Part shown: positions 1 to 8,410 of the stretch, piece after piece | Layout: each line of letters starts with the position of its first letter | How positions within the stretch are numbered: the stretch's first letter is position 1 | NCBI RefSeq assembly: GCF_028737315.1 | Contig: NZ_JAQZAO010000018.1 | Span: forward strand, 1-64,000 | Direction of reading: 5' to 3' | Origin: Actinomycetospora lemnae | GTDB lineage: Bacteria; Actinomycetota; Actinomycetes; Mycobacteriales; Pseudonocardiaceae | DNA: 64,000 nucleotides | Notes under the pieces: model-generated | Database searches by the model: none | What the model was told of the DNA's origin: nothing | Seen by the model: only the letters and a program-made list of their open reading frames with translations | Made by a program: the position numbers and the translations under genes

Positions 1-274
1 CCAGCCAGCGGCAGGCCATCGCCCGCGACCAGCCCAGGGCGGCGGCGGCCTCGTCGCCGGAGAACTCGTCGAGCAGCGCCCGGCGACCCTTCTGCCCTTC
101 CTCGGTGCGGCCGGCCTCGTGCAGCGCGGTCAGCAAGCGGGCGGTGGCGCGGTTGCGGGCCCGGAAGCAGTCGCGGGCGAAGTCCACGACCTCGGCGCCG
201 GCCAGCCCGGCCGGGTCGATCGCGTCGAGGACCTCGACCGGCAACCCACCGGTGTCGAGGTCCGCGATGCCCAT
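1..274 (-). CDS. DUF222/HNH endonuclease family protein, N-terminal part (runs off window)
   Basis: The minus strand from an ATG at 274 reads MGIADLDTGGLPVEVLDAID and continues as helical, Ala/Arg-rich sequence with the element EAAAALGWSRAMACRWL. This matches the start of DUF222 proteins, which in actinobacteria usually end in an HNH nuclease domain. Only about 91 residues are inside the window, so the nuclease motif cannot be checked. These genes are often multicopy in actinobacteria and their function is poorly known. No strong ribosome binding site precedes the ATG, so the start is uncertain. The reading frame stays open to the window edge. Confidence 0.75.
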   Translation of the reverse strand, partial: MGIADLDTGGLPVEVLDAIDPAGLAGAEVVDFARDCFRARNRATARLLTALHEAGRTEEGQKGRRALLDEFSGDEAAAALGWSRAMACRWL

Positions 275-460
275 GACCAGGACGCTAGCCCCGACCCCCG
301 ACACTCCCCGACGATCTTGCCGCTGGTTACGGGCCCGCGAATGCGACCGCGTCCCGTCGCCAGAGCGCTGCCGGCGGCTCCCGGCGTGTAGCGCCGACGA
401 GGATGTGGCGATCCTGGCGTCGAACGCCAGCGAGGACGCACCGCTGACACACACAGCCCA

Positions 461-904
461 CTACCGGGAGGCGCTGCTCCCGGAGTCGTGACAACGCTCG
501 CCGACGGGCCCGAGGACGGGCTTGATGTCGACGACGGGGGTGCCGTCGATGGCCTCGAGGTCCGACACCCGCAGCACCGTGCCGTCGACGGCCAGCACGC
601 GCACGGGGTGCAGGCCGAGCGGGTTCGGGCGGTCGGGGGAGCGGGTGGCGAAGATGCCGGTCTCGGGCTGCTGCGGGTCGTTGCGCGGGTGGACGCGCAG
701 CACCGAGCGGTCGGCGCGGTCGAGCCACGTGATCAGCAGGATCTCCTGCCCGACGGCGAGGTCGCGCACCGCCGGGGCGAGGTCCGGCTCGAGCGTGACG
801 ACGGCCTCGGGCCCGCCCTCGTCGCCCTGGCACGGCGCCTGCGACCGGTCGACGAGCGGCGAGGACACGCGGCCGAGCACGCGCAGCACGGGTTCGTCGG
901 ACAC
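461..904 (-). CDS. trmO: tRNA (N6-threonylcarbamoyladenosine(37)-N6)-methyltransferase TrmO-like
   Basis: A 147-residue protein of the TsaA/TrmO family. TrmO uses S-adenosylmethionine to methylate N6-threonylcarbamoyladenosine at position 37 of certain tRNAs. The sequence shows the family signature FATRSPDRPNPLGLHPV near residues 85-100, followed by the DLEAIDGTPVVDIKPVL strand characteristic of the single-domain beta-barrel. Length is as expected for a minimal TrmO. The GTG start at 904 (VSDEPVLRVLGRV) is chosen because the family's first beta strand follows directly. A perfect 7-bp inverted repeat at 464-483 lies within the last codons and could aid termination. A TetR regulator starts 45 bases away on the other strand. 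Confidence 0.85.
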   Translation of the reverse strand: MSDEPVLRVLGRVSSPLVDRSQAPCQGDEGGPEAVVTLEPDLAPAVRDLAVGQEILLITWLDRADRSVLRVHPRNDPQQPETGIFATRSPDRPNPLGLHPVRVLAVDGTVLRVSDLEAIDGTPVVDIKPVLGPVGERCHDSGSSASR

Positions 905-949
905 CCCTGCACCGTAGGCCCGGGACGCCTCCGTCCGTACCCTTCGGTC

Positions 950-1558
950 GTGCCCCGCCTGACCTCCCCCCGCGCCGAGGCCACGGCCGCGACCCGGGCC
1001 GGGCTGGTCGAGGCGGCGACCGCGCTGTTCGCCGAGCGCGGGTTCGCCGAGACCTCCATCGACGACGTCGCCGCGGTCGCCGGCATGACCAAGGGCGCGG
1101 TGTACCACCACTTCGCCGGCAAGGCGGCGCTGTTCGAGGCCGTGTTCTCCGCTCGCGAGGCCGAGGTGCACGAGCGCCTGCGCACCGCCCTCGACGCCGC
1201 GCCGGACCACCTCGTCGGCGCCCGGGCCGCGCTGACCACGTTCCTCGAGGCCTGCAGCGAGCCGACCTACGGGCGCATCGTCTTCCGCGACGGCCCCCTG
1301 GCGCTGGGCTGGGAGCGCTGGCGGGAGTGCGAGGTCGACTACGCCCTCGCCTTCATCGCCCGGGTCCTCGACGGGCTGGCGCGCGAGGGCAACCTCGTCA
1401 CCCGGCCCGGCGCGTCCTACCCGACCCTCGTGCTCGGGATGCTGTCGAGCGCCGGGCAGCTGCTCGGCCAGGCGCCCCCCGAGCAGCACCCGGCCCTGCG
1501 GGCGGAGCTGCTCGGCTTCTTCGACCAGGTGCTGGCCGGCCTCACCGGCGGGCGCTGA
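950..1558 (+). CDS. TetR/AcrR family transcriptional regulator
   Basis: A 202-residue regulator. The N-terminal helix-turn-helix is clear: TRAGLVEAATALFAERGF followed by ETSIDDVAAVAGMTKGAVYHHF at about residues 14-55, matching the TetR consensus. The C-terminal half is a helical ligand/dimerisation domain. GTG at 950 (VPRLTSPRAEATA) puts the first helix at the usual distance from the N-terminus. The gene diverges from trmO across only 45 bases, so it may repress itself or trmO, but no convincing palindrome is visible in that gap. The ligand is unknown. Confidence 0.85.
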   Translation: MPRLTSPRAEATAATRAGLVEAATALFAERGFAETSIDDVAAVAGMTKGAVYHHFAGKAALFEAVFSAREAEVHERLRTALDAAPDHLVGARAALTTFLEACSEPTYGRIVFRDGPLALGWERWRECEVDYALAFIARVLDGLAREGNLVTRPGASYPTLVLGMLSSAGQLLGQAPPEQHPALRAELLGFFDQVLAGLTGGR

Positions 1559-1588
1559 GGCGCCCGCCGCCCCGACCCGCACCGGCGG

Positions 1589-2014
1589 TCAGTCCGCCGC
1601 CGGCGCCCCGCCCCGCTGCTGGCGCAGGGCGACGGTCGTGCCCCGCGAGGTGTGCCGGACCGCGACGCTGTCCACGCTGCGCTGCATCAGCACGAACCCG
1701 CGCCCGCGCGTCGCGTGCGACCCCGGCGTGGCCGGCGCCGCGGCGTCGGCCCACCGTCCGTTGTCCGTGACGCGGACGTTCACCGAGTCCGCCTCGCACC
1801 ACAGGGTGAGCTCCACCGTGCCGTCGGCGTCGCCGGGATAGGCGTGCTCGACGGCGTTCTCGACGGCCTCCGACACCGCGATCAGCACCCGCTCGCGCGC
1901 GTCCTGGTCGATGTCGAGGCCGGCCAGCCAGTCCCGCGCCTCGTGTCGCATCCGCTGTGACTCGTCGGCCCGCGCCGGGTGCACCGCCCGCGCGAACTCC
2001 ACCGCATCCGTCAT
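1589..2014 (-). CDS. ATP-binding anti-sigma regulatory (RsbW/SpoIIAB-like) protein
   Basis: A 141-residue HATPase_c protein of the RsbW/SpoIIAB type. Visible signatures are the N-box region AVSEAVENAVEHAY, the G1 element VTDNGRW and the G2 element GRGFVLMQRSVDSV. Proteins of this type bind sigma factors or STAS antagonists and can phosphorylate the antagonist in partner-switching stress control. The ATG at 2014 is preceded by GGGGAG, which decides the start over upstream in-frame codons. No STAS or sigma gene is adjacent. The STAS and RsbU-like genes near 52 kb could be functional partners, which is inference only. Confidence 0.82.
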   Translation of the reverse strand: MTDAVEFARAVHPARADESQRMRHEARDWLAGLDIDQDARERVLIAVSEAVENAVEHAYPGDADGTVELTLWCEADSVNVRVTDNGRWADAAAPATPGSHATRGRGFVLMQRSVDSVAVRHTSRGTTVALRQQRGGAPAAD

Positions 2015-2263
2015 GACTCCCCGCCCCCCGGTTCGACCCGTGCTCCTGAGACCGTCGGCGACCGCGCGGTCACCTCCCGTCACCGGGCCTGGCTTGCCCA
2101 CCGTGGCGTCCCTTCCACCGTGAGGTCGACCGCCAACATCGCGAGCGGTTTGTTTCGCACGATCGACGGGTGAACGGCGGGGGACACCCCTCGATGGGGG
2201 GCGACGACCGGGCGAACCTGCTGGTCCGCGTCCGGGTGAACGGATCTCCCCCGGACGGCCGGG
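2015..2263. other. Intergenic region downstream of the acyl-CoA dehydrogenase gene
   Basis: Both flanking genes are on the minus strand. A short GC hairpin (CCCGG-ACGG-CCGGG, 2250-2263) lies directly after the dehydrogenase stop codon and may act as a terminator, though no T-tract follows. The rest should hold the promoter of the RsbW-like gene. No confident promoter boxes were seen. Confidence 0.35.
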
Positions 2264-3487
2264 TCACGCGAGCAGGGCGTCGGAGATGATCTTCCTCTGG
2301 ATCTCCGAGGTGCCCTCGAAGATCGTCGTCAGGCGGGCGTCGCGCCAGTAGCGCTCCACCGAGTGCTCCGTCGTGTAGCCGTTGCCGCCGAAGATCTGCA
2401 GCGCGTCGCTGGTGACCTGCTCCGCCGTCTCGGAGGCGAAGAGCTTGGCCGACGACGCGGCGACGTCCCCGCCGGGCGCACCCTCGTCGAGCAGCCAGGC
2501 CGCGTGCCACCACAGCGTGCGGGCGGCGTCGACGGCGGCGGCCATGTCGGCGAGCTTGTGGCGCAGGGCCTGCTGGTCGGCGATCGGGTGGCCGAACTGC
2601 TCGCGGCGGCGGCTGTAGGCCACCGCGTCCTCCAGCGCCCCGCGCGCGAGCCCCACCGCCCGCGCCGCCGTCTGCACCCGCGCGGTGCCGAGCCAGCGCA
2701 GGCTGTCCTTGAAGCCCTGGCCCTCGGACTGCCCCGTGTCCTGCAACGCGTCCGCGGGCAGGCGCAGGCCGTCGAACTCCAGCTGCCAGGTCGTCAGGCC
2801 GAAGTAGCCGATCTTGTCGATGGGCGTGCCGACGACCCCGTCGGGGAAGCTCCCGCGCTCCTTGGGCACGAGGAACAGCTCGAGGCCGTCCGAGCGGCTC
2901 TCGCCCTCGCGGGGCGGGCGGGTTCGGGCCAGGAGGTGCAGGAAGTCCGCCGAGAGCGCGTGCCCCACCCAGCGCTTCGTCCCCTCCACGACCCATTCGG
3001 AGCCGTCCCGCCGCGCCGTGCACTCCACGCCGGCGAGGTCGGACCCGGCGTGCGGCTCGGAGAACGCGATGGCTCCCACCCAACGGCCCGCGGCACTCGC
3101 CCGCAGCAGCTCGGCGCGCCGTGACGGGTCGGGCGAGGCGCAGCCGGTCCCGTTGCCGCGGGCGATGATGCTGCCGACGCTCATCCAGGCGCGGGCGAGC
3201 TCCTCGGAGACCAGGCAGTACTCGACCACCCCGAGCCCCAGCCCGCCGTGCTCGGCGTCGACGAGGATGCCGAAGTGCCCGAGCTCGGCCATGCGGTCGA
3301 GCAGGGACGACGGGATGTCCTCGCGGCGCGGGTCGAGCTCGTCGGCGACGGGCAGGACCTCCTCCATCGCGAACGCCCGCGTCGTCGCCTGGAGCTCCCG
3401 ACGGGCGGGGGTCAGGAGGGCGGCATCGGCCGGGGCCGCCGTGTGGACCTCGTCGAGACCGCGCCGCGGCCAGGTCGACCGGCTCAC
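2264..3487 (-). CDS. Acyl-CoA dehydrogenase
   Basis: A 407-residue FAD-dependent acyl-CoA dehydrogenase that should oxidise an acyl-CoA to the 2-enoyl-CoA. The three family regions are present in order: N-terminal helices (ELQATTRAFAMEEVLPVADEL), the beta-domain FAD motif FSEPHAGSDLAG at about residues 155-165, and the C-terminal helical domain with YSRRREQFGHPIADQQ and LQIFGGNGYTTEHSVERYWRDAR. The C-terminus IFEGTSEIQRKIISDALL is classical. The GTG start at 3487 overlaps the stop of the upstream SDR gene as GTGA, so the two are probably translationally coupled. Substrate chain length cannot be judged. Confidence 0.92.
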   Translation of the reverse strand: MSRSTWPRRGLDEVHTAAPADAALLTPARRELQATTRAFAMEEVLPVADELDPRREDIPSSLLDRMAELGHFGILVDAEHGGLGLGVVEYCLVSEELARAWMSVGSIIARGNGTGCASPDPSRRAELLRASAAGRWVGAIAFSEPHAGSDLAGVECTARRDGSEWVVEGTKRWVGHALSADFLHLLARTRPPREGESRSDGLELFLVPKERGSFPDGVVGTPIDKIGYFGLTTWQLEFDGLRLPADALQDTGQSEGQGFKDSLRWLGTARVQTAARAVGLARGALEDAVAYSRRREQFGHPIADQQALRHKLADMAAAVDAARTLWWHAAWLLDEGAPGGDVAASSAKLFASETAEQVTSDALQIFGGNGYTTEHSVERYWRDARLTTIFEGTSEIQRKIISDALLA

Positions 3488-4458
3488 CGTGCCGACCCGG
3501 CCGTCGCGTCGACGCACAGCGTCCACAGGGCCGCGCGGGCCTGCGGCGTCTCGGCGCCCCGCGGCAGGTAGTGGGTGGGTCGGGGGGCCCGGTCGTGCCA
3601 GAACACCCCGGTGCTGTGCCCCGGCTCGGCCGCGGCCTGCAGCCAGACGGCGGTGTCGGCGCCCTGGTCGTCGGTGCGCAGCAGGGGTCCCGTGACGCGG
3701 CGGAAGCCCGGCATCGAGCCGGCGACACCGGGGGTGTCGGCCCAGCCCGGGTGCATGCTGTGGACGACGACGCCGTCGCCCGCGAGGTCGTCGGCGAGCA
3801 GCTCGGCGAGCACCACCTGCATCCGCTTGGTGCGCGCGTAGGCCGCGCCGCCGGAGTAGGTGCCGACGCGGAACTCGGGGTCGTCGGTGGGCAGCGACGC
3901 CGTGTACATGCCGCCGGAGGAGACGAACACGACGCGCGCGGGCGCCGTCGGGCTCGCCCCCGCCCGCAGCGCCGGGCGCAGCTCGCGGGTCAGGAGGAAC
4001 GGGCCCAGGACGTGCGTCGCGAGCGCGAGCTCGTGGCCCTCCGCGGTCTCGGTGCGCTCCGGGGGCATGACGCCCGCGTTGTGCACCAGGCCGTGGACCG
4101 CGGCCTCCCGGTCGCGGACCTCGGCGGCGTAGCGGCGCACGTCGGCCAGCGAGGACACGTCGCACTCGGCGACCTCGACCGCCGCGCCCGGGTGCGCCTC
4201 ACGCAGTGCCGCGGCCGTGCGCTCGCCGCGGGCCTGGTCACGCACGACGAGCTCGACCCGCGCGCCGAGACCCACGAGCCCGCGGGCGGTGGCGGCACCC
4301 AGGCCGCCGGCCGCGCCGGTCACGAGGATGGTCCGCCCGGCCAGGCACCCGGACGGCAGCGTGCGCCAGCCCGCACGCCGAGCGGCGTACCCCAGACGGG
4401 AGTAACCGGGCACGACCAGGCGGTCCAGCGCGGCGTCGACGAGGCGGGGGAGCTGCAC
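3484..4458 (-). CDS. Short-chain dehydrogenase/reductase (DHRS12-like)
   Basis: A 324-residue SDR family oxidoreductase. After an N-terminal extension of about 43 residues the Rossmann motif TGAAGGLGAATARGL appears, then the adenine-ring acidic region (CDVSSLADV), the NAG motif as HNAGVM, the catalytic serine region VVFVSSGGMY, and the catalytic YARTK. The N-terminal extension and the HPGWADTPGV segment resemble the DHRS12-type subgroup. The stop overlaps the acyl-CoA dehydrogenase start by four bases, implying one transcript and linked roles in lipid or acyl metabolism. Substrate is unknown. The ATG at 4458 is the only good start before the extension. Confidence 0.88.
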   Translation of the reverse strand: MQLPRLVDAALDRLVVPGYSRLGYAARRAGWRTLPSGCLAGRTILVTGAAGGLGAATARGLVGLGARVELVVRDQARGERTAAALREAHPGAAVEVAECDVSSLADVRRYAAEVRDREAAVHGLVHNAGVMPPERTETAEGHELALATHVLGPFLLTRELRPALRAGASPTAPARVVFVSSGGMYTASLPTDDPEFRVGTYSGGAAYARTKRMQVVLAELLADDLAGDGVVVHSMHPGWADTPGVAGSMPGFRRVTGPLLRTDDQGADTAVWLQAAAEPGHSTGVFWHDRAPRPTHYLPRGAETPQARAALWTLCVDATAGSAR

Positions 4459-4526
4459 GGGGGCAGGCTAACCAGCCCGGCGTCGCGGGGCGCTCCGGAC
4501 GCACCGGGCACCGGGCGCGGCGGAGA

Positions 4527-6107
4527 TCACGGCGGGCAGACCGTCCCCTGCTGGGGCAGCACACCGTCGCGCAGGTAGCCGCCGACGGCGCTCCGGATGC
4601 ACGGCGTGGCGGGGTAGGCGCCGTGGCCCGCGCCGAGCCAGGTGACGAGGCTCGCCGACCCCAGCTGGGTCGCGACGCGCTCGCTGCCGGCGAGCGGGGT
4701 GAACGGGTCACCGCGCGTCCCGACGACCAGTGACGGCGGGCCGGCGGCGCCGCCCGGCTCGGGCACGTCGACCGGCACCGGCCACGAGCTGCACAGCAGC
4801 GCGTCGTGCGCGAAGTACGCACCGAACAGCGGCTCGGCCGCCCGGGCCCGGGCCGTGTCGGCGGCGACCTGGTCGAGCGTGGGCCGCTCGACGGTGTCGT
4901 TGCAGGTCAGCAGTACCGACGCGTCGAAGCCGCCGCCGTCGGCCTCGGCGGGGGCGAGCAGGCCGAGGACGCCGTTGGGATCGCCCTCGCCCGCGGCCGC
5001 GATCGCCGTGGCGAGCTCGGGCCAGAGCGCCGGCTCGGCGAGGCCGGTGACGAGCGCGCGGGTGGCGGTGCCGTCGGTGACCTGCCGGCCGCCGGACGCG
5101 GCCAGGGGCGCCGCGCGCAGGTTGGTGAGGATGCCGGTGACCGTGCTCGTCGGGTCCGGGCCGAGCGGGCAGTCGGGGCGCGCCGTGCAGTTGGCCGCGA
5201 ACCCGGTGAGCGCGTCGCGGGCCGCCGCCGCGCGTTCGCGGGCGCGCTGGGAGAACGTGGTGGTGGGGTCGGCGACCCCGTCGAGCACCGTGCGCCCCAC
5301 CGACGACGGGTGCCGGCGTGCCCAGGCCGCGAGCACGCCCGCGCCCTCACCGACGCCCACCACGTGCATCCGCTCCACGCCGAGGGCCGCGCGGACCTCC
5401 TCGAGGTCCTCGGCCTCGACGCCGGTGCGGAAGTCGGTGAGCGCGTTCTCGAGCACCTGGGTGCAGGTGCTGGCCGCGGAGGCGGCGGCGTCGCGCAGCG
5501 GGCCGAGGGCGACCGGGTCGGCGGCCAGCGGATCGGCGTCGACGAGCGCCTCGCGCACCGAGGGGGTGATGCAGTCCACCGGCTCGGAGTTGCCGGTGCC
5601 GCGCAGGTCGACGCCGTAGAGCGCGGCGCCGGCGAGCAGGGTCTCGGGCGCGGTCGCGGCGAGGCGCACGGCGCGGTCGCTGCCCGACGGGCCGCCCGCC
5701 TCGCCGACCACGACGATCGGGATCGGCCCGCCGGGCGGCACCGGCCCGACCGTCACCTGCAGGACCCCGATCTCCGCCCGCGACGAACCGCCGCCGCCGA
5801 CCGGCACGCTCTGGCAGCCGAAGCGCAGGTCGCGCCCGCCCAGGTCGGCGGGGGCGAGCGTCCCGCGGATCTCCGCGGTGCAGTCGGAGAACCCGGCGGG
5901 CGCGGTGGGGGAGGGCAGCAGCGGCGGCAGCAGCGACGGCGCGGGCCCGGGCACTCCGGTCTCGGGTGCGGGCTCCGGGGTGGCCGGCTCGTCGACCAGC
6001 GTCGCGACCGGCGGCCGCTGCGAGGGCCCGACCGCGCAGGCCCCGAGACCCAGGACCAGGACGACGCCCAGCACGAGGACGGCGGCCCTGCTGACGGGTC
6101 GCGGCAC
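4527..6107 (-). CDS. TAP-like alpha/beta-hydrolase lipoprotein with degenerate nucleophile
   Basis: A 526-residue secreted lipoprotein. GTG at 6107, with AGAGG upstream, gives a signal peptide VSRAAVLVLGVVLVLGLGAC ending in a lipobox cysteine. The fold is that of tripeptidyl-aminopeptidase-like (S33) hydrolases: GVDLRGTGNSEPVDC, then AALGVERMHVVGVGEGAG, and a TAP-like C-terminal domain with VVGTRGDPFTPL (Asp) and LGAGHGAYP (His). At the nucleophile elbow, where the family has GVSYG, this protein has GVGEG: residue 253 is Gly (codon GGT at 5349-5351) instead of Ser. It may therefore be a non-catalytic binding protein or use different chemistry. It diverges from the ligase gene across 80 bases. 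Confidence 0.87.
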   Translation of the reverse strand: MPRPVSRAAVLVLGVVLVLGLGACAVGPSQRPPVATLVDEPATPEPAPETGVPGPAPSLLPPLLPSPTAPAGFSDCTAEIRGTLAPADLGGRDLRFGCQSVPVGGGGSSRAEIGVLQVTVGPVPPGGPIPIVVVGEAGGPSGSDRAVRLAATAPETLLAGAALYGVDLRGTGNSEPVDCITPSVREALVDADPLAADPVALGPLRDAAASAASTCTQVLENALTDFRTGVEAEDLEEVRAALGVERMHVVGVGEGAGVLAAWARRHPSSVGRTVLDGVADPTTTFSQRARERAAAARDALTGFAANCTARPDCPLGPDPTSTVTGILTNLRAAPLAASGGRQVTDGTATRALVTGLAEPALWPELATAIAAAGEGDPNGVLGLLAPAEADGGGFDASVLLTCNDTVERPTLDQVAADTARARAAEPLFGAYFAHDALLCSSWPVPVDVPEPGGAAGPPSLVVGTRGDPFTPLAGSERVATQLGSASLVTWLGAGHGAYPATPCIRSAVGGYLRDGVLPQQGTVCPP

Positions 6108-6187
6108 GCAGCACCTCTCATCGCGCGGGGATCGTGTGTCCCGGAGTCTGACGGGCACGGGTGGCGTGGGCGTGAGGGGGCGGAACA

Positions 6188-7267
6188 ATGCTGCCCGTGC
6201 ACCTGCCCGTCATGCCGCCCGTCGCCCCCATGCTGGCCAAGGCCGTCGCGGAGATCCCCGCGGGCCAGCGGTACGAACCCAAGTGGGACGGCTTCCGGTC
6301 GGTCGTGTTCCGCGACGGCGACGAGGTCGAGATCGGCAGCCGCAACGAGAAGCCGATGACCCGCTACTTCCCTGAGCTGGTCGAGGCCGTGCAGGCGGCG
6401 CTGCCGCCGCGCTGCGTCATCGACGGCGAGATCGTCGTGGTCGACGCCGAGGGGACCGGCCTGGACTTCGAGGCGCTGCTCCAGCGGGTGCACCCCGCGG
6501 CCTCGCGGGTGAAGAAGCTCTCGGTCGAGACCCCGGCGCACTTCGTCGCGTTCGACCTGCTGGCCCTCGGCGACGACGACCTCACCGGCCGGCCCTTCAC
6601 CGAGCGCCGCGAGCGCCTCGCCGAGGTCGTCGGTGGTCTCGAGCGCCCCGACCTGCACCTCACGCCGATGACCGAGGACGTGGAGACCGCCCGCGACTGG
6701 TTCGACCGCTTCGAGGGCGCGGGGCTCGACGGGCTGATCGCGAAGAAGGCGGACCTGACCTATCAGCCCGACAAGCGGGTCATGAGCAAGATCAAGCACG
6801 AGCGCACCGCCGACTGCGTCGTCGCCGGCTACCGGGTGCACAAGTCGGGGCCGGACGCGCTGGGCTCGCTGCTGCTCGGCCTCTACACCGAGGACGGCAC
6901 GCTGCAGAGCGTCGGCGTCATCGGCGCGTTCCCGATGGCGAGGCGCAAGGAGCTCTTCGCCGAGCTCCAGCCGCTGGTCACGTCGTTCGAGGGCCACCCG
7001 TGGGCGTGGGCGGCCCAGGAGGAGGGCACGCGCACGCCCCGCGACGCCGAGCACAGCCGGTGGAACGCGCAGAAGGACCTTTCGTTCGTGCCGCTGCGCC
7101 CGGAGCTCGTCGTGGAGGTCAAGTACGACCACATGGAGGGCGTGCGCTTCCGGCACACCGCGCAGTTCAAGCGCTGGCGCCCGGACCGCGATCCGGCGTC
7201 GTGCACCTTCGAGCAGCTCGACCGGCCGGTGCGGTTCGACCTGGCCGAGGTGCTCATCGCTCGGTGA
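6188..7267 (+). CDS. ligC: ATP-dependent DNA ligase (LigC-like)
   Basis: A 359-residue stand-alone ATP-dependent DNA ligase of the LigC type, which seals nicks and in actinobacteria is linked to non-homologous or base-excision repair. The adenylation motif EPKWDGFR places the nucleophile lysine at residue 32. Further motifs are IGSRNEKPMTRYFPE (III region), VIDGEIVV, FVAFDLLA, GLDGLIAKKADLTY (IV) and MSKIKHERTADCVV (V). The C-terminal half, from about residue 210, is the OB-fold with VEVKYDHMEGVRFRH. Length agrees with LigC and shows no polymerase or nuclease domain. Start codons at 6188, 6197 (GTG) or 6212 are possible. No Ku or LigD gene is in the window. Confidence 0.88.
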   Translation: MLPVHLPVMPPVAPMLAKAVAEIPAGQRYEPKWDGFRSVVFRDGDEVEIGSRNEKPMTRYFPELVEAVQAALPPRCVIDGEIVVVDAEGTGLDFEALLQRVHPAASRVKKLSVETPAHFVAFDLLALGDDDLTGRPFTERRERLAEVVGGLERPDLHLTPMTEDVETARDWFDRFEGAGLDGLIAKKADLTYQPDKRVMSKIKHERTADCVVAGYRVHKSGPDALGSLLLGLYTEDGTLQSVGVIGAFPMARRKELFAELQPLVTSFEGHPWAWAAQEEGTRTPRDAEHSRWNAQKDLSFVPLRPELVVEVKYDHMEGVRFRHTAQFKRWRPDRDPASCTFEQLDRPVRFDLAEVLIAR

Positions 7268-7271
7268 CCCC

Positions 7272-7877
7272 CTACTCCACCCGCGCCGGCGTCGGCGCCG
7301 AGGTGGCGTCGAGCTCCAGGCGCACGGCCGTCGGCAGGGCCGAGACGGCGAAGGCCTCGCGGGCGCGGGCGAGCACTCGCCCGTCGAGGTCGGCCCAGAC
7401 GTCGCGGACGTCGGTGCCCTCGACCAGGGTCAGCGCGATCCGCAGCGCGGGCTTGAGCGAGGTGCCGACGAGGCGCACGCGGGCGCGGCTCACGCCCTCG
7501 ATGGTCTCGGCGTCCTGGCGCACGGCGTCGGCGACGGCCGCGTGCTCGACGACGAGCCGCTCGCCCGGCAGCTCCGAGAGCGACACGTCGGGCCGCGGCT
7601 CGGGGCGCAGCGAGCGCACCACCCACGCGATGCCGACGAAGAAGAGCACCACGCCGATCCCGATCGCGATCCAGCGCGTGGCGGCGACGTGCGTCCCGAT
7701 CCAGGTCACGAGCAGCGGGTCGATGATCGGGCGCTGGGCACGGAAGGTCCCGAACACCCCGTAGCTGACCAGCAGCGCGAGCACCGAGGCGGCGACGAGG
7801 ACGAGACCCAGCAGCGTGGTGAGGACGCGGTCGCGCCCGGCGGAGCGGGCGACGGCGCGCCGCGAGCGGCGGCTCAC
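7272..7877 (-). CDS. amaP: AmaP-like alkaline-shock membrane anchor protein
   Basis: A 201-residue protein with two transmembrane segments (about residues 17-40, LTTLLGLVLVAASVLALLVSY, and 66-85, IAIGIGVVLFFVGIAWVV), followed by a soluble Asp23-like domain rich in alternating beta/helix sequence (VSRARVRLVGTSLKPALRIALTLVEG). It resembles AmaP, which anchors the Asp23 alkaline shock protein to the membrane. It is the last gene of the Asp23/Gls24 operon, and its GTG overlaps the preceding stop as GTGA (7874-7877). It is convergent with the ligase gene with only four bases between, so no separate terminator is visible. Confidence 0.75.
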   Translation of the reverse strand: MSRRSRRAVARSAGRDRVLTTLLGLVLVAASVLALLVSYGVFGTFRAQRPIIDPLLVTWIGTHVAATRWIAIGIGVVLFFVGIAWVVRSLRPEPRPDVSLSELPGERLVVEHAAVADAVRQDAETIEGVSRARVRLVGTSLKPALRIALTLVEGTDVRDVWADLDGRVLARAREAFAVSALPTAVRLELDATSAPTPARVE

Positions 7878-8407
7878 TTGACCCCCTTCGTGGTGGTGAC
7901 CGACACCGCGACCCGCGGGCGCTGCGCGAGCGGGAGGCGCAGGAGCGTCTGGTCGACGCGCTCGCGCAGCGACGCGCGGACGTCCTCGGCGGGGTCGAGC
8001 GTCGCGGCCTTGACCGTGATCTTCTTCGCGGACGCGACCACCGACGCGGAGATGACGTCGTCGTGCGAGCGGACCTCGTGGCCCACCGCGCGGGCGAGCG
8101 AGCGGGGCGACGTCGTCACGGTGACCTCGGGGACCGGGTCGGCGAGGTAGACGTCGTGGCGGCGGGCGACGAGCCCGGTGAGCAGCACGAACAGCCCGCC
8201 GACGCCGACGATGACCGCCACCGCCCGCACCGACCCGGACTGCCAGGTCAGGCCCTCGACGGCCGCCTGCCACGAGGGCCACGGCACCACGAGCGGGCTG
8301 GAGCCCGGCGCCACCCACAGCGTCACCGTCTCGACGACGATGCCGAGGCCGACGACGGCCAGCAGGAGCGCGAGCAGCGGTGCGAGCACGCGCAGGAGCA
8401 GGCGCAC
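7874..8407 (-). CDS. DUF6286 family membrane protein
   Basis: A 177-residue protein with two hydrophobic segments (residues about 4-32, LLLRVLAPLLALLLAVVGLG, and 60-82, VRAVAVIVGVGGLFVLLTGL) and a C-terminal domain with the Asp23-like pattern SLARAVGHEVRSHDDVISASV. This is the DUF6286 architecture found in actinobacterial Asp23 clusters. The function is unknown. A role at the membrane next to Asp23/Gls24 proteins is inferred from context. The GTG start lies three bases after the upstream stop, and the stop is coupled to the AmaP-like gene by a 4-base overlap. Confidence 0.78.
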   Translation of the reverse strand: MRLLLRVLAPLLALLLAVVGLGIVVETVTLWVAPGSSPLVVPWPSWQAAVEGLTWQSGSVRAVAVIVGVGGLFVLLTGLVARRHDVYLADPVPEVTVTTSPRSLARAVGHEVRSHDDVISASVVASAKKITVKAATLDPAEDVRASLRERVDQTLLRLPLAQRPRVAVSVTTTKGVK

Positions 8408-8410
8408 TTG

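Noticed and set aside
464-483. Hairpin CCGGGAG-GCGCTG-CTCCCGG as an independent terminator
   Set aside because: It lies inside the last codons of trmO and has no T-tract, so it is noted in that entry but not called separately.
905-949. TetR operator between trmO and the TetR gene
   Set aside because: No clear inverted repeat is present in the 45-base gap.
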